Assembly: GCA_030141605.1 (NCBI GenBank)
Contig: JAQGDQ010000040.1
Coordinates: 248,001-312,000, forward strand
Source of the DNA: Tubiluchus corallicola
Taxonomy: Eukaryota; Priapulida; Priapulimorpha; Priapulimorphida; Tubiluchidae
Direction of reading: 5' to 3'
DNA length: 64,000 nucleotides
Within the stretch, counting starts at the first letter, position 1. Every line of letters starts with the position of its first letter. A program made the position numbers and the translations under genes. This document shows positions 24,770-37,900 of this stretch, one piece after another. Below the pieces are notes generated by a model, which worked only from the letters and a program-made list of their open reading frames with translations, was not told the DNA's origin and made no database searches.

Positions 24770-27150
24770 ATATCTTTGATTTCCGGATTACTAAAACCAG
24801 GTAATTGACTAGTATTAAATAGTAATTCATTTGCTATCGATAAATTGACATGGTCGTTCTCAGAAAGAAAAGGTAACCGTTTTTTACCTTACTGCAAGCC
24901 TCCCTTGGTGAATTAAAAATAATATTATAAAAATTGCTAGTAGGGCGTCAATTAAAACCCAGAGGTGATGACAAATTATCTGTGGCATAATTCGTAATAG
25001 TTTTAAAAACGGTATTAGGCAACATTATACATTTTCATTGTATTTCACAAATCTACAGTGTAGAGACGCTGCAAACAAACACATGTCAATAATAAAAGGC
25101 TAAAATCTAGTATGTGTCATATTGGATAAGTGCCAAACACCGCCTGACTGTAATATAAAACTTGTATTCAACCTTTCCAAAGTAGAGCTATTTAGTTTCC
25201 ATAAACAACAGCTAGTGAAACTACAACATTGCATTTTTCAACTGATAAATCTGAGATTACATGATTAGCTTTACATATAAAATCAATTCTTTTGGAATTT
25301 ATATCGTCATCATCTTCCAATCTAGAGTTAATAATGTGGCCTAAATGATTAACTTTAGTTAGCCATTTTAAGGGCCTACCATCAAGTATTATGTTAGGAT
25401 AAGTTACATTACTTTTACGTTTAGAGAATAAAATACAGTAACTTTTCATCTTGTTGCTGGTGTTTACACAATTAATGTTAAATTCTCTGCCATATTCTTC
25501 GCATATATTTAACATTCTTTGCACGGCAGCGACACTAGGTGCCAGTAAAAGTTGTCATTTGCGTAGGCTAATGCACCGGTAAATAGACTACCAACGTAAC
25601 AGCCAATATTAGCGTGTTGAAGTCTTATTAACAAACCATCTAAATACGCATTGCAAAAAGAAAGTTGGAGATAAAATAACTTCTTGTAGAACCCCATTAT
25701 ATTGACCTTAAGATTTCATGACTTAATACCGTTCCACATGACACAAGCTTCTTGCTCAGGGTACATAGCAAACAGAAGCTTCACAATTTCGGCAGGTAAG
25801 TTCCGTATTATAGGCAAGTTTAACAATTTACTATATTCTACTTTATCAAGTGTTTTCGAAGCATCTATTAGTGAACAGAACATATCGAACCATGACTCAT
25901 TTAATACGACACAGTTTTCCTTAAAATAAATGTACACACTGTAGTAGATATAGCTTTCCCATGTATCCGAATTGTAGATCAGACGTCATGAGCTTGTCAC
26001 TGTATTTTAGCAAAATAATTAAGTCAAGTAATTTACTGATTGCAGAAGTTAAAGAAATGTCTCTATAATTAGCTTTATCTGCTGGCACGTTTTATCTTTC
26101 ACAATTGGAATAATAGTTGCAAGAAAAAGATTTTTTGGAACAATGCTATGTCTTAACGTGCAGTTATATATAATATGGTAAGATGCACAAAAAATTCACG
26201 AATAGCATTTAATATATGATCAAATATCAATCCAGCAGAGCCGCCTGTTTTTCTACGTTTGAGATTATTCAGCGTGGATAAAGTATCATCAGTATTTATA
26301 ATCGGATTAGTGTGCCTATGTTCAAGCTTAAAGATTTTATTAATAATTTGATGCTTAATGTTGTTGTTTGACCGTACGCTGTTGTACAAAGCAGAATATT
26401 CGTTTGCAAATAAATTTGCAATATCATTTGCGTTATCAGCCTCATCAACACAAGAACTTCAAGTGTCAGATTTGACATTTCCTTTCATTTTATTTAACTC
26501 CGTATAGAAATTTCGAGTTTTATTTTGAATTGTGCACTCAATCATTCGTGCATTTCTGATTTCAGTTTCATGCTTCTTTACGTAACGAATGGCGTAATGG
26601 TATTTTGCTCTGGTTCTGCGCATAATGTTAGCCACTATGTCATCATGGGGAGAACCACAGGAATCCCAAATGCCTTTCCAAAATATGGCTGCATTTCTCG
26701 CAGGTGTGATATGTTCCTTCCAACCTGAAATAACATTGCTATCTCGTTTTGAAGCGACAAAATGTATACAGTTTATCCCCGCTTGCAAACACACAGTCAC
26801 AATGCGACTAAAAAAACCAGAAATTTCTGATTTATGCTTAAAAACATTGGCATGGTGAGTAAACTTAGAAGTGCTTTAAGCTGAATTTGGTAATTATAAA
26901 TATCAAGCACACTAGCTTTGTAGCACACTGGCTTGTGGGAGAACACTCTGTCACTTTGCGACATTTTGCATAAATCACAATTGACATTTAAATGAATACT
27001 TGAATAATCAAACAAATTAGAACCACCGTGATTCACCCACATTCTGTTAGTACAATCGTAGAGAAAACGTGTTACTAACATATGATCAATGCAACTTTTA
27101 TCTAACCAAAATAAATTCAAATACGTGTAATTAACAGAAAAATTCATATG
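24770..27150 (-). mobile_element. LINE fragment with endonuclease end, RT and thumb, minus strand
   Basis: On the minus strand, in LINE order: endonuclease C-terminus (27147-26960, SCIDHMLVT), linker (26800-26460, GWKEHITPARNAAIFWKGIW), RT fingers (26389-26200, LKRRKTGGSAGLIFDHI), palm (about 25900, FCSLIDASKTLDKV), the catalytic box as YAND instead of YADD at 25554-25565, and thumb (25524-25192, LKWLTKVNHLGHIINSRLEDD). Frames are interrupted several times, so the element is dead. It differs in sequence from the other two LINE relics. The 3' end is uncertain; homology fades below about 25000. Confidence 0.82.
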
Positions 27151-28394
27151 GCTAATCTTTTATTATACAACGCTGGACGATGATTAGATTGCGACACATC
27201 ATTTGAGGAACCATTGTGACCCATTATGAGGCCCACTATAGAGCATTTTCAATAGCATCAGTGGCATTTACAGCGAGTTGAAGGCTGTTTTTAAGGTTCT
27301 GTCCACCTTCTGCAGCAGCACAATGACCTTTTTATAGGGTACTACATGCCATTAGGGTCTGCTGTTAGAAGCTGATTGTACACTAGATGCTGTATATCAA
27401 AACCAAATGCACAAAGCTTTATGAAAGCCATACCTGAAATTAGGAAACATGAATAAGAACAGCAGTGCCAACCTTCGGCAAGAGCATTCTCAGGTGCATA
27501 TCCTAAATTTATGATGCAGCTGAATTTTTCAACTCATGGAACAGATATCCAGGACAAATGGCAGTGGTGCAACAGAGCCAGCCAACTCAAACCATCAGCA
27601 CTTATGAAACAAAACAATCTGCCAAGCCCCCTGGAAGATCTTACCACAATATCATGGTAGTGATCATATTTTATTATACGACGTCGTACGATGATTAGAC
27701 TATCACACATCATTTAGTCAAGTCGTGTTATGTAGATTGGTAGACATACTAATCTTCGTTGGGGTTTCTGATGTCAGCCATCTGCTATTTATTAAGGTAA
27801 TTAATTGGCAAGACTGCAGAAGTTTTCTAAATTAAGTTCTAATTGAATCATTCATCATCATATCATGGTAGTGACCATTTATCGTTACACCACGTCGTGC
27901 CATGATTAGATTGTTATGCACCACTTAGTGAAATTGTATCAATTGCATGATTAGATTGTATTGCATAGTTGGTTTTAATTAAATTATTTGCCATTTGAAG
28001 GGTACAGCACAGGTTATTTTCTTGAATTACCTATGAACAGGGGAGTTGAGGTGCCCCTTCCCTCTGTAACCTCAGAATAACGGCCATTTCATGCCTTCTT
28101 TTTCTTGGATGAAGATACTTTTGTGATAGTAGATTTTGGTGGACTGAACTAGTGTTTCCTTGAAGATCTGAACTGGGACAATGGGACATCACATTTATGC
28201 AGTAGGAAGCAGCCTTGCAGTGGCACTTAGGGCAAGCTGGAACACGTTCTTCTGATTTTGGTGCCATCCTGCAGCAGTCACAAAGTACGTTCTGACTACA
28301 GTATTGGTGAGTACTGTTTTTTATTAAGTGACATCAAACAGTTTGCTAGGGTCATTAATTAGTGACTAGCCAAACCCCACAAAAAGAATTTTGT

Positions 28395-28950
28395 GCACAA
28401 ATCAACACACAACCCACACCACACCACTCCACCTCATCACACCACACTGCACCACACCATACCACTCCACCTCATCGCACCACACAATACCACCACACCG
28501 CACCACACCATACCACCTACACACCACACCACTCACACCATACCACTCCACCACATCACACCACACTGCACCACACCATACCACTGCACCACCCACCCGC
28601 CTACACACCACACCATACCACTCCACCACATCACACCACATCGCACCACACCATACCACTGCAGCACACCGCACCACCCACACACCACACCACCCACACC
28701 ATACCACTCCACCACATCACACCACACCGCACCACACCATACCACTGCAGCACACCGCACCACCCACACACCACACCACCCACACCATACGACTCCACCA
28801 CATCACACCACACTGCACCACAACACCCACCCACACACCACGCCACCCACTCCATACCACACTACCCACCCCACACACCCTATCACCCCACCACACCATC
28901 CATAGCACAACACACAAAGCACACCACCACCACACCACATCAAATCCACC
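28395..28950 (+). repeat. CCA/CACAC-rich satellite with an 86-bp higher-order unit
   Basis: About 555 bp are made almost only of A, C and T in words such as CACCACACCATACCACTCCA. An 86-bp unit repeats nearly perfectly at 28651-28736 and 28737-28822, with looser 70-74 bp spacing before it. All three plus frames are open (HTTPPHHTT-like), which reflects composition, not coding. Confidence 0.9.
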
Positions 28951-29429
28951 ACCTCACGTGGTGATCATGATGATGATGGTGGCAACGATGACGACACCTA
29001 TAGCACAAGCACCAACAGCACAGCATTACAACAACACCATTCCAAACATTTTTCACAAAGTTGAAACTATGTGCTATAATATAATAAATAGCAAAGGCCC
29101 CGCAAAAGATTTTGCGTAAAAAACCACGTGTAATCAATAATACGCGAACATCCTACCTAGTCCTCATTTATAACGCAAAGCCCGTAACATCGTGCCTACT
29201 GTTTGTTTAACTAACGCAAAGCCTGTAGCTTTTTGCTGAATTAAAGCTATAAGATTATAGACAGAATACAATGGATGACGTCACAACAATGTTTTTGCGT
29301 CAGCAGTTTTCTAAGCGAAAATTGCCGAAAATGGAACTCCTAATTAACTCGTCGGTACTTCTCTCGATGGACCTGCCCTAACATATAGCCTACATCATCG
29401 TGTAGCCCTGTCCTTCCTCTTTCTAAAGA

Positions 29430-29830
29430 GCCGTATATCTCCTTCCGAGAGTCCCACCAGGCGCCGCTAGAACGTTTTTTCCGCAGGCTGTTTGGTCAAA
29501 ATTTCGAAAAAATCGCGAGTTGGGTCCGGGAAAACGCCCGTTGCGGGACACCGTGGCCCTCTCGCGAATTCAAAATAGGCCTATGACACCCACCGCTGAA
29601 CGGGCTATCTATCCATACCCAGCACCACCCTCGGCCCATTCCAGTTCTCCACATCTCAGCCGTATAACTTTTGCAAAAAACGGCCGAAAAATGGCCATTT
29701 TTGGAGGTTTTTCGCCCCCCGTTTCTCCCGGTGGGCCCGATTCGAAAAATAAACCCCCAATGAGACGACACTAGATCGAGACCTTTCGTTTGATATATAG
29801 ATCGCCGCAAATGGTGCCCTCGTCTGGGCT
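29430..29830. other. GC-rich island of unknown origin
   Basis: This 400-bp stretch is rich in C, G and CpG (for example GGTCCGGGAAAACGCCCG and GGTGGGCCCGATTCG) within DNA that is about two thirds AT. It is followed by an AT microsatellite at 29847-29882. No protein, rRNA or tRNA could be recognised in it. It could be an inserted element, a transferred fragment or a conserved RNA. Confidence 0.5.
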
Positions 29831-31156
29831 GTAGCCTCGAATCTTATATATAAATAAATATATAAATAAATATATATATATACCAAGAATATTAATATAA
29901 TAGTAGATATCTCTAATATATTTAGTCTTAATTAAGGGGTATATGTCATGTCATGTGTACAGTACAGGTTTTTCTTCTTGAATTACCTGTGAACAGGAGA
30001 ACTAAGGTGTCCCTTCTCCCTGTAGCCACAGAAGAATGGCTCTTCCGTGCTTTACTGTTTCTGGGTGACGAACTAGATTTTGGTAGACTGAACTAGTGGT
30101 CTTGCAGACCACCTCTACACGGGGTCAATGGGACAGCATATCTACACAGTACAAAGAAGGCCTTCAGTAGCATTTACAATGAGCTGGAACATATTCCTCA
30201 GACTCTGGTGACCCGTTGAACAGCCCAAAGGCACATTATAACCTTTGGTGAGTGCAATTTTTTGATTAAGTTATATCAAGTTGTTCTCATATCTGAGAAC
30301 CATTACGACGCCCACTATAGAGCTTTTACAATGGCATTTAATGGTATTTAGAATGGAACCTGTTCTTAAGATTCTGCCCACAATTTGGTGTTGTGTTCTA
30401 GACGCCGTTAATTGGATCCAGAGTCAGCTGTTAGTCTGGCAAAAGAGCTGCGGCTGACTGTGCACTAGATGCTGCACTTTAATATCAAATGCACAAGCTT
30501 TTGTGAAAATCATACCTGAAATTAGGCAACATGGACAGCAAACATATTGATGACTTTACACAAGAACACTCTCAGTGTCAAACATACCTATTTTATGATG
30601 CAACTTAATTTTTCAAAACCCGCAGAAAAGATAGCAGTGATGCACGCTTTGGCTAAAGAGGATCCTGGGTGGTATACCACACGTCTGGTGTGCTTCAACA
30701 GTGTGACAGGTGTGCTACCTTCACCAACAAAGTGTTCGAGCACAGGCATGAGTTGACTAAGCTTTTCAGTTTTAGTAGTGTTACTTAGAGATAAAAATGC
30801 TTCTGTTAGCGCCTCATACACTTGCTATGTGGGCCATCATTTTTCCTCTCTGTAAATGCTGATGTCTGGTCGCTGACAAAGCTAATCCTTTTTAGGGACC
30901 GTGGCATTTTCTATTTCTTATGGTCATATTAGATGACCGACCTTTGAAGCCTGGCTTTGAATATTAACGTCGTCCTGTTTGTCTTAGACCACGCAATATA
31001 ATACTATTTAGCTAATATGTTAACCAAGCAGCTGCAGCCGTCTTGAAATCCTGAAATGATGTCATAGGTCACTACGATGGTAGTGACCATTTAATCCAAC
31101 CAAGGCATATTATCGTTACGCCATGTCGTGATATATGATTAGATTGTTACACATTT

Positions 31157-33337
31157 TTTAAATGTGCTATGGCCTATGGGGAATACTAGTCACACTAATT
31201 TTAACGAATATTGCCTCATCTAACTCCAGGTTCATACAGCTTCATTTCAACTATAAGTTACGTTATGTTATTCGTCTTTTAATATCTAATACTTTTGTTA
31301 TACCAAACCTACCCGTGCGAACAACATGCATTCCCGCACGGAGCAGCAGCAGCAATTACATTCCTAACAATGCAATTACAATATTAATGCCATTAAACAG
31401 AGTGTTAAGCTAGGCACAAATTTATTCATTCGGAACGGCAGTAGAGTGACAGAACTTAACATTCAATAACATAACAACTTCTACACATTCAAATCTAAAC
31501 CGTAAAGGAAATTTATAATTATAATTATAACAAGAGTTTATGTTACGTATATCACCACATCTCTGACATGTTAAAGCTCTAATGTCACTGTTTGAGAAAA
31601 GCATAATTTGTAACTAATATGACAATCATCTTTTAACTAATAAATTTAATTAAAGCATAAGTCTCATTCAGTCAATAGCTCTATCTGGGCAAATATGGCT
31701 GACATTTTAATTTGAATTTCTTTTGCCCTGGCCAAAGGTTGTTTACGCAAAAGTCAGTTAATAATTCGAGCCATCAAAAATACATCTAGTAAAGTTGTAG
31801 AAACCTTTTAATAAGGAAACTTTTTTAGCTGGCTTATATAGTTATAATATTCTTTATATTATTAAAGCCAAATCATGTACTACTCATATGACCACAATCA
31901 ACGGTTGTCACATCAAACTATGTATAAGATATTACGTCATAAGAAGTATGTAAGATGTAACTGTAAGATCCCCCAACAAATAGGTTAATATTAAGAAAAT
32001 TTAGCAAGATTTAGAAGAAAAAAAGATGTAGGTCTATCAAATATTTTTATTTACCAAACTCCGTTAAATAGATAGAATCACAGTGTTGTAGCTATACTTA
32101 GCTGCCTAATAAATATGCTGCCATTTTAAGTAAAATAATTATTGTGCTAACATTGAGATTCATGTTGAGATTCAGCCTATCCCACGCAGAAAGCATAGTT
32201 AGTTCTTCAACATTACAGTTTTATAAGCTGACATGTCAATGGCAGCAGGTTTTAATTAGAGGTACCTTATTGCTCAACAAACCTTCTTTAATACTAAAAA
32301 GTGATAAAATTCATAATGTTTGTTATTGGCAAATTAAATGTCACTTTAAATGTATGACACAAGTTTTATAAGCTACAGTAAATCCTAATATAACAATGAT
32401 AATACTAAGTAGTGCATTACGAAATTAACACAATGTATGACAATTGAGCAAATGACTAGAAATATTTATAATACGGAACAACTATAATTATGAGAAACAA
32501 CATGCTAAATACCAGTTTACGTATCACGTGTATGATATAACTAAGTAAATGTTTTTATAAAACGACTGTGATGAAGTACATATTAGCTTACAAAACAGAT
32601 TACAAAAAACAGTACAATACAAACAAAGTATGTAACATTATGTATCTGAAGATTTGAAACAGTTGAACACTTTGTTTTAGACAGTATACAATTTGGGATA
32701 GTAAACTTGCATATAAACTTGTGATGTAAAGAACTGCTACGTGCTGTTATACAGAAAATCACATACCTACCTTAAAAATACATGTAATGAAATTTGTAAC
32801 ATATCAATATGAAAGTGTTAGTGTACAAACATTACACTTTATGCATCATTTCTGCAAAACATAATATAATCAAACAACAACTAAATTAAACTACAAATAA
32901 TACAATGCACACAGCTACAAACAAGCATTTAGTCAAACACACCCGCTTCGATGGCTACTTTAATCCATACCGTTATTAGAATGAATAATATTTACTTAAA
33001 AAAGTACAATTTGATTTTGAATAAACATAACTCTAAAATGGCACTAAAATACACAATTCTCTACCACAAAACTATGCAGACAATCAACTTGCAGCACAGC
33101 TAAAACACAGAAATGATCTACAACTCTTACTGGGCAGTGTGTTATATAGGAAGCACCACGTCCTGATGACCATCACAGTAAATACTCTATAGTCTAATTT
33201 TAAAATACTGTTACTCAAGTACATACAGAATACACACAATACTACAATACTAGAATATAGATTTCTTTTGTTTATAACATAAACAACGTGTTAAAATTTT
33301 GTAACGTAGAAGTCATGAGCAATTTTTCCCCATAATG
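31157..33337. other. AT-rich non-coding stretch
   Basis: No family-like frame on either strand. It may include distal 3' UTR of GLUT copy B, but I see no sign that decides this. Confidence 0.4.
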
Positions 33338-33477
33338 AAAAGGCACTAAGATTATGCACTCACAAAATCATGCAAGTAAAATGGCATTTTGAAAATGAGT
33401 TGAGGCTAAAAAGCACTAAGATGATGCACTCACAAAATCATGCAAGTAAAATGGCATTTTGAAAATGAGTTAAGGCT
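33338..33477. repeat. 70-bp tandem duplication
   Basis: 33338-33407 and 33408-33477 are nearly identical (GCACTAAGAT.ATGCACTCAC onward), differing at about four positions, so the duplication is recent. Confidence 0.93.
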
Positions 33478-34011
33478 AAAATGTTATCAAACAAGATTGT
33501 GCAAACTAAACGATGATTATAACAATATCCAAAACGAGGTATGGCTCTGATGCATTTTCTGTTGAGTGATTTTAATAGTTCAACATTTTCTAATATGAAA
33601 ATGACAACAATATGAGAAGATTACATGTGCAGAAAACACCAAATGTGGGTAATGAAAATACCTACGTAGTTTTCTGGCGGGTGTAGTGTACATTATTGAT
33701 TAGTCAACAAAAAAAGATTTCTGTATGTGAGCACCATTTGAAAAAGCTGACGTCTTGACATCTGCCAAAAAAGCAAAAGTGCCAGATATTGTAAAGCAGT
33801 TATATATACTAAGTTTACATAAAGTTACCAATTCTTGCTCACTAATGTTAAGTCTCAAAATCTGTGATGAGAGTGCACACAATTCTGTTTTACTTCAATA
33901 ACTTAAAAGGCCGAAAATTATTTTCCTAGTTCCTGGCTACACCAGTGGACATTAGAAGCTATGTCAAACTAAAGTCCTTATCTAATTTTTCTGCAGGTAG
34001 AATTGCAAACA

Positions 34012-34815
34012 CAGTCAAACCTCGTTACACCACCCCGTTATACCCCAAACTCATTGACTACCTGCAAAATGGTCAGGAACAAAGCGACTGTATTCAAATA
34101 TATGTAAAAATAATCTGTTACACTGCCACCTGTAACCTGCCATCCGCCAAGCAAATTAATATACATGTTCAACGAGAAAATACTGGCTGCCACGCCAGCC
34201 AGCCGGCAACCTTCATATTATGCCAGGTGAGTGGCCCACCTGTACGAAGCTGCAATATGCTCTGTTGAATCCAGACGTCAGGTGTCATGTAATATAATAC
34301 ATGTAGTCATGCTTTGATTGTTTGCAAGCTGTTGTACAATCACAATTGTAAAGGACTGATAGCTCTGATATTATTGTCAATGCACCACACAGTCAAAATA
34401 GACACTGAGAAAACACGTTTCTTTTTTTGCCACGAAAAACGTGATGTTTGTTTTCCAAGAAATTTGCAGTTATGACTTAACATATACATGTATATGATTA
34501 GTGGAACTGCTGGAGCAGCGGGCCTACAGTCAATTACATATAATAGTTGAATACAGAATACCTTTACTATGTAAACAAAATGTTCTTGATAAAGATCATT
34601 GATTTTGAGTGAGTCAATTCACAAATGATTAATTTAACAATTTTCTTTTAATTCATTAACCTTTAGAGTGATAATTGTTGACTCTAAATAGTGTACACTT
34701 GTCTGACTGTTTTGTGATTCATCCATGGCAAAATAACCTCGTGATAATGCCCAATTTATCATAATGTCAACTTTTTTTCCCATTCCAAAGTGGGTGGTAT
34801 AAAGAGGTTTGACTG
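34012..34815. mobile_element. pogo/Tc1-like non-autonomous DNA element with inverted ends
   Basis: The left end (34012-34036) reads CAGTCAAACCTCGTTACACC. The right end (34791-34815), read on the minus strand, gives CAGTCAAACCTCTTTATACC, so the inverted repeats match at 18 of 20 positions. TA follows the right end; CA stands at the left where TA is expected. The 750-bp interior has no transposase. It lies 103 bp past the stop codon of GLUT copy B and may overlap its 3' UTR. Confidence 0.6.
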
Positions 34816-34917
34816 TATTCATCATTTTCAAACCGACAAGGTTTCACCTATCTACTCACGAACGAGCTACTACATTAATGCTAGCAAAATTAACCTATCT
34901 GTAAAATGCAAATCCAT

Positions 34918-37900
34918 CTAGACTTTATTTTCTGCACTTTCATCTGGCTTAGATTTGTCATCAGCTTCGTCAGCAGCATCACCAGCACCTTTCAATGGGC
35001 TCGTCACATCTCCTTCCTCGGCTGCTTTTTTAGCCTCTTGTTCTTTCAACCACTTGGGCTTAAATTCATTAACGATATCATCAATAGGCCGTCGTCTTGT
35101 CTCTGGCAGGTATAAATAGATGTAGATAAACAAAAATATCGAGCAGACAGCATAGATCAAGAAGACATATGAGTGGATGACCTCTTTGAGATCCAGGAAA
35201 GTGAGACCCACAATAAAGTTGGCCGTGAAGTTGACCATAAATGACAGTGAGACTGCTTTCGGACGGGCATTCTCCTGGAACAACTCTGGTGTGATCATGA
35301 AACAGATTGTAGCTGGAAGAAAAACAGTGTATTAGCAAAAGCAAACTTGTGATATATTACAGGGAATAGAATATGTGGAGTGCAGTAGTTAAAAAGAATG
35401 TAGTGCATCAAGCGATTTATGATTAGAAACAAGTATTCCATTTTGTAAAACACTCAAGTGCTTTGTGTCACCTAGGGTTGAAACTATAATATGCAACAAG
35501 CCAATACATACTTCACTTGTAGCAAAATTCTAGTGAAAAGTATTTCAGTGTAGTCAATAACAAAAAGAAACTTATATTTATTTTATATACATGTAACAAA
35601 AAAACCAACACCTACCTGGTCCAAATGTGTTGAAGGCTATATAGACAATCGTGAACACGATTGTCAGGGTCCTCATGTAATCATAGTCAGGATTATCCTG
35701 GCAACAGTACAGAATATTTTAGCATGTTAATGTATATTAAAATCATTATTACATACTATGCTTGCAAAGGAAGCCTCAACTTATCATTGAAGTGATTTGT
35801 CTGCAAGTGAATGCTACAGTTCATATGATCTGAGACCCAGTTTATGAAAATGATTCTTCTAACAGTTGACTTTTTCAGTATAACTATGAACACAAAAAGT
35901 CAACACAAAAGACACATGTTGTGTTCAATAAATTATTCCAAGGATGTTGTACAAAAAACTGGCGAATTCTTAAATAACTAATTCATCTTATAAGAGCACC
36001 AATTCCTTAACTAACTAGCTTTTGATACAGTCATTTCATTTTCATGCATGAACTTATAAACTGAAACAATAGTCTGAGCAACTCAACTAAATTTTGAACA
36101 CGTAACACCTGATAATGTTAGACCTTAAACACCTATATGGCAAATGGTAACCATTTTTTAGCTAAACTGATGATAACATGTGATGAAAAATTGTGAAAAA
36201 ACATAGAAATTGTAATTGTTGTTTCAGACAAAGTCAAAGAAAAAAGAAGAAACTTTCATACTTGGAAATTCTGATGCATGGTCACTGTCAAGAGTATGAG
36301 CATAAGTGCCTGACCAGCAATTCCGACAAGCTCAGGTAGACGACGGCCAACTTTTTCAATGGTGAACATGCTGCAGAGATTCATAATGACCTTTACACCA
36401 CCGATGCCCAGACTAGCTTTGGCAGACTCGCCATAGTCAGTTCCACCAGAGCTAAAAATATGGGTAGAAAAGTACAGCACCTGTAAATAAAAACAGAGTA
36501 CATTATTAAAATGTAAGACAAACTGCAAAAGCAGCTATAAAATAGGTTTATATTGAAGGAAGTTTATTTTAAATATGAAAGTAAAAGAAAGAGCACAACT
36601 CAGTATACAAGTTGGAGTACCTAAGTTTTGGATTTACCTGCAAAAATGACAAGTAAATATGATATACCTATTAGGACAGAATTAAACACTTAAGCTTATA
36701 TACTATAACCACAATCTTGACAAAATTATAAGTGCACTTCTTTCAGAATCTTTTGCTGGTGACACAAACTGAATTCATGTGTTATTCAACATAAAAGTAG
36801 TATATTTACTTTACTGCCAAGACAAAAGCATTTAAGGCTACCTTAAAGTCAAACTAAACCCGCACTATAATAAAACCTTTTACAACTTAAAATCCTACTG
36901 TCATTATGAATATTCAATTTATTTTATTACAAAGTTACTGTAAAACTTGTTTCTTTTGATTTTTTATCATTTCATTGTTAGCGGTATTAAATTTGAAGAA
37001 CCGCAATTTTTTGTTACGCGAGATGAATGGTGTTATGAGTACAGTCACAAGGTCACCAAAGATCGGTAAACAAACATCGGTAACCACAGACACTTACTGT
37101 ACATCATACGTCATTCTTGCTCACTCGCACCAAAAACATGGTAATCTTTACGGTAATGCATGCATTTGGAATTCCCCAGAAAAAGGTAAGTTACTTAATT
37201 TATAATCTCTTTTTTTAATAATAACTATGAGTTCTTTGTGTAACCATAATAATGAGTTAAGAAAACTTCAATGTCTGTTGGCGTTAAATACAGGCCTTTA
37301 AATGTAATGCAATCAGCAAACATAATGAATGGAGGCATTGCACACCAGTTAGACGACATTTCAGCAGACGTTATTAGAGACACAGACATAGACACAAACA
37401 TGTTTACTGAATCATCGATCTCTTCTAATACACATTTACAAAGCTAAGTAGGTATCAGTTTTGTTTAGCAACAAATAAGCATGCAGTGAATCTATCAATC
37501 CTGCTTATCAGATTGCTCCCAAACTCACAGGAATAACACCTCCAAGTTGAAGAGACAGATGCACAGCTAGGCTGACCCACAGCGCATTACGCAATGTTGG
37601 ATCTTTGATGATTTCCCACATTGATAGCTAAAAATACAAAATGATGGTGACAAAAGCTTGTACAAAATACAAAATATTGCAATTTCTAAGCAATTATTGT
37701 AAATTATTTCATTAGAAGACAGTCCTAATGCACTTACATGTCTAACATGTTTCTGTGCCTCAGCTTCACGTCTGAGTTCCACCAGTTCAAATTTCAGATT
37801 TTCCTCTGTCGTATTTCTATAGAACTTCAGTGCTGAAATATAACAGTTTTTGAAATTAATATTACTATTAGAAGCCAATGTTAAAAAAACTTAGCAAAAT

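Larger units (their letters stand above)
27161..31156 (+). repeat. Diverged, duplicated repeat family (blocks A, B and a 45-bp repeat R)
   Basis: Three kinds of block recur in the same orientation. Block A is at 27205-27640 and 30296-30700 (shared: GCCCACTATAGAGC, then CATACCTGAAATTAGG). Block B is at 28010-28350 and 29955-30295 (shared: TCTTGAATTACCT, GACTGAACTAGTG, GGTGAGT). Repeat R is at 27161-27204, 27669-27717, 27878-27927 and 31110-31156 (core ATGATTAGATTGTTACACATCATTT with a variable CCACGTCGTG stretch before it). Identity between copies is about 70-80% by eye. On the minus strand block B copy 1 has an open 78-codon frame with Cys pairs (CPKCHCKAASYC) that is broken in copy 2. It may be an old transposon or a tandem unit split by the CCA satellite. 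Confidence 0.7.

Noticed and set aside
28031-28267. 78-codon Cys-rich minus frame as a host gene
   Set aside because: It lies in a repeat whose second copy (about 30000-30220) is full of stops, so it is treated as part of the repeat family.
28362-29119. Long plus-strand frames of 170-242 codons rich in His, Thr and Pro, and Val/Trp/Cys-rich frames on minus
   Set aside because: All frames of the CCA satellite are open because its words contain no stop; no non-repeat coding sequence supports them.
33338-33477. Start of a CRISPR-like or satellite array
   Set aside because: Only two copies, no spacers, eukaryotic context.
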